Shown one piece after another: positions 5,685 to 6,170 of a DNA stretch of 6,170 nt. The notes under the pieces are model-generated. The model saw only the letters and a program-made list of their open reading frames with translations. It was not told the DNA's origin and made no database searches. The stretch comes from an uncultured Collinsella sp. Lineage in GTDB: Bacteria > Actinomycetota > Coriobacteriia > Coriobacteriales > Coriobacteriaceae. Location: contig CAADVJ010000021.1 of the NCBI GenBank assembly GCA_900752475.1, forward strand, positions 1 to 6,170, read 5' to 3'. The position numbers were made by a program, and so were the translations under genes. How positions within the stretch are numbered: the stretch's first letter is position 1; each line of letters opens with the position of its first letter.

Positions 5685-6102
5685 GTCCCAACAACAGCCG
5701 ATGCGGCCACCGACGCCTTTTGAACGCCTAGCGGACCCCGAGGGAAGACGTCGATCCGCCGACCCCAAGCTCACCGCCAACGGCGCCGTCCGCGCCGGCC
5801 GTGCCGCACAGTTTATGCCCTTTGCCGCCCTCACGGGATACTACGAGCTCGTGCGCAAACAAGAGATCACTGTTGAGCCCAAATGCGAACTCACGGAAGA
5901 AAAAGCCCTCGAGCTTTCGAAAAAGCTCGAGGGCCTCAAACGCGGCGACCTGGTGCGCGTCACCTATTACGATATGTACGGCTATCGTAGCCGCACGGGC
6001 ATTCTCGACGAAGTGTTACCCGCATTCAAGCTGCTCAAACTCAGGGATATCGCCATCGACTTCGACGATATCAAAAACATCGAGCTGCGCGGACGCGCCT
6101 AG
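5677..6102 (+). CDS. YolD-like protein, partner of the Y-family polymerase
   Basis: The 141-residue protein belongs to the YolD-like family. Its genes commonly sit beside UvrX-type polymerases in Gram-positive bacteria, and it has been proposed to assist them, in the way UmuD assists UmuC. Its biochemical action is not established. The recognisable core runs from GRAAQFMPFAALTGYYELV (41-59), through a helix with ELTEEKALELSKKLEGLKRGD, to a beta-rich part VRVTYYDMYGYRSRTGIL (92-109) and a C-terminal IDFDDIKNIEL. The first ~35 residues are polar and Pro/Arg-rich, probably disordered. GTG 5677 is chosen because AGGAGGA (5666-5672) ends 4 bases before it. It overlaps the polymerase stop by 8 bases, so it is translated by coupling in the same SOS operon. 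No signal peptide or membrane segment is present. Codons for residues ~77-86 also form a perfect hairpin that works as a terminator on the other strand. Confidence 0.88.
   Translation: MPKSQQQPMRPPTPFERLADPEGRRRSADPKLTANGAVRAGRAAQFMPFAALTGYYELVRKQEITVEPKCELTEEKALELSKKLEGLKRGDLVRVTYYDMYGYRSRTGILDEVLPAFKLLKLRDIAIDFDDIKNIELRGRA
5897..5934 (-). terminator. Minus-strand intrinsic terminator inside the yolD-like gene
   Basis: Arms 5905-5917 and 5922-5934 are a perfect 13-base inverted repeat with a 4-base loop. On the minus strand the loop is TTCG, a stable tetraloop sequence, and the stem is followed at once by TTTTTCTT (5904 to 5897). The plus strand has no T run after the stem. It faces the minus-strand gene whose stop is at 6099, about 165 bases away, and probably ends that transcript. 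Confidence 0.82.
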
Positions 6103-6170
6103 CGACAAGAACGCTTGCGCAAGACGAGGGCAATGCCAAGCACCGCGGCAGCTGCAACCAGCAATCCCAA
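6099..6170 (-). CDS. C-terminal end of a membrane- or cell-wall-anchored protein (partial)
   Basis: On the minus strand the last 23 codons before TAG (6101-6099) encode a Leu/Ala/Val/Gly-rich hydrophobic stretch (GLLVAAAAVLGIALVL) followed by a basic tail RKRSCR. This is the shape of a C-terminal membrane anchor and also of the end of a sortase sorting signal, in which an LPxTG motif lies just upstream. That motif would be beyond the window edge, so the sortase reading is an inference. The gene converges on the yolD-like gene with a 4-base overlap of the two ends. A matching minus-strand terminator lies further along. It is short, so chance is possible. Confidence 0.55.
   Translation of the reverse strand: MGLLVAAAAVLGIALVLRKRSCR

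Overview
The window is GC-rich and actinobacterial in style, with strong GGAGG-type ribosome sites, tightly packed genes and some GTG starts. The protein mix and codon bias fit a gut Coriobacteriia, most likely Collinsella or a relative. That assignment is an inference from the sequence alone. The layout has three blocks and two convergent junctions.

Block 1 (1-2247, + strand) looks like part of a conjugative or integrated-element module. A C19 homopolymer lies in a possible tail of an upstream gene. It is followed by a ClpP-like serine peptidase (216-833) and, overlapping it by 8 bases, a VirD4/TraG-type ATPase (826-2247). The peptidase keeps its full Ser-His-Asp triad. The ATPase keeps its Walker motifs but has no N-terminal membrane domain. 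Its last ~48 codons look non-homologous and read through the terminator of the next gene, so its 3' end may be a junction or a site of decay.

Block 2 (2201-4031, - strand) is a complete housekeeping glucose-6-phosphate isomerase gene (pgi). It has its own terminator hairpin, a strong ribosome site, a leader hairpin and a candidate -10 box.

Block 3 (4107-6102, + strand, divergent from pgi) is a DNA-damage (SOS) operon. A near-consensus promoter is followed by two tandem LexA-type boxes, then a UvrX/UmuC-like Y-family DNA polymerase starting at GTG 4179, and a translationally coupled YolD-like protein. At the right edge, the 3' end of a convergent minus-strand gene encodes a hydrophobic segment with a basic tail. 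A textbook minus-strand terminator for that gene is embedded inside the yolD-like coding sequence.

The points most worth a second look are the ClpP/soluble-VirD4 pair, the poly-C tract, the intragenic antisense terminator and the SOS promoter architecture. No RNA genes, CRISPR arrays or insertion sequences were seen.
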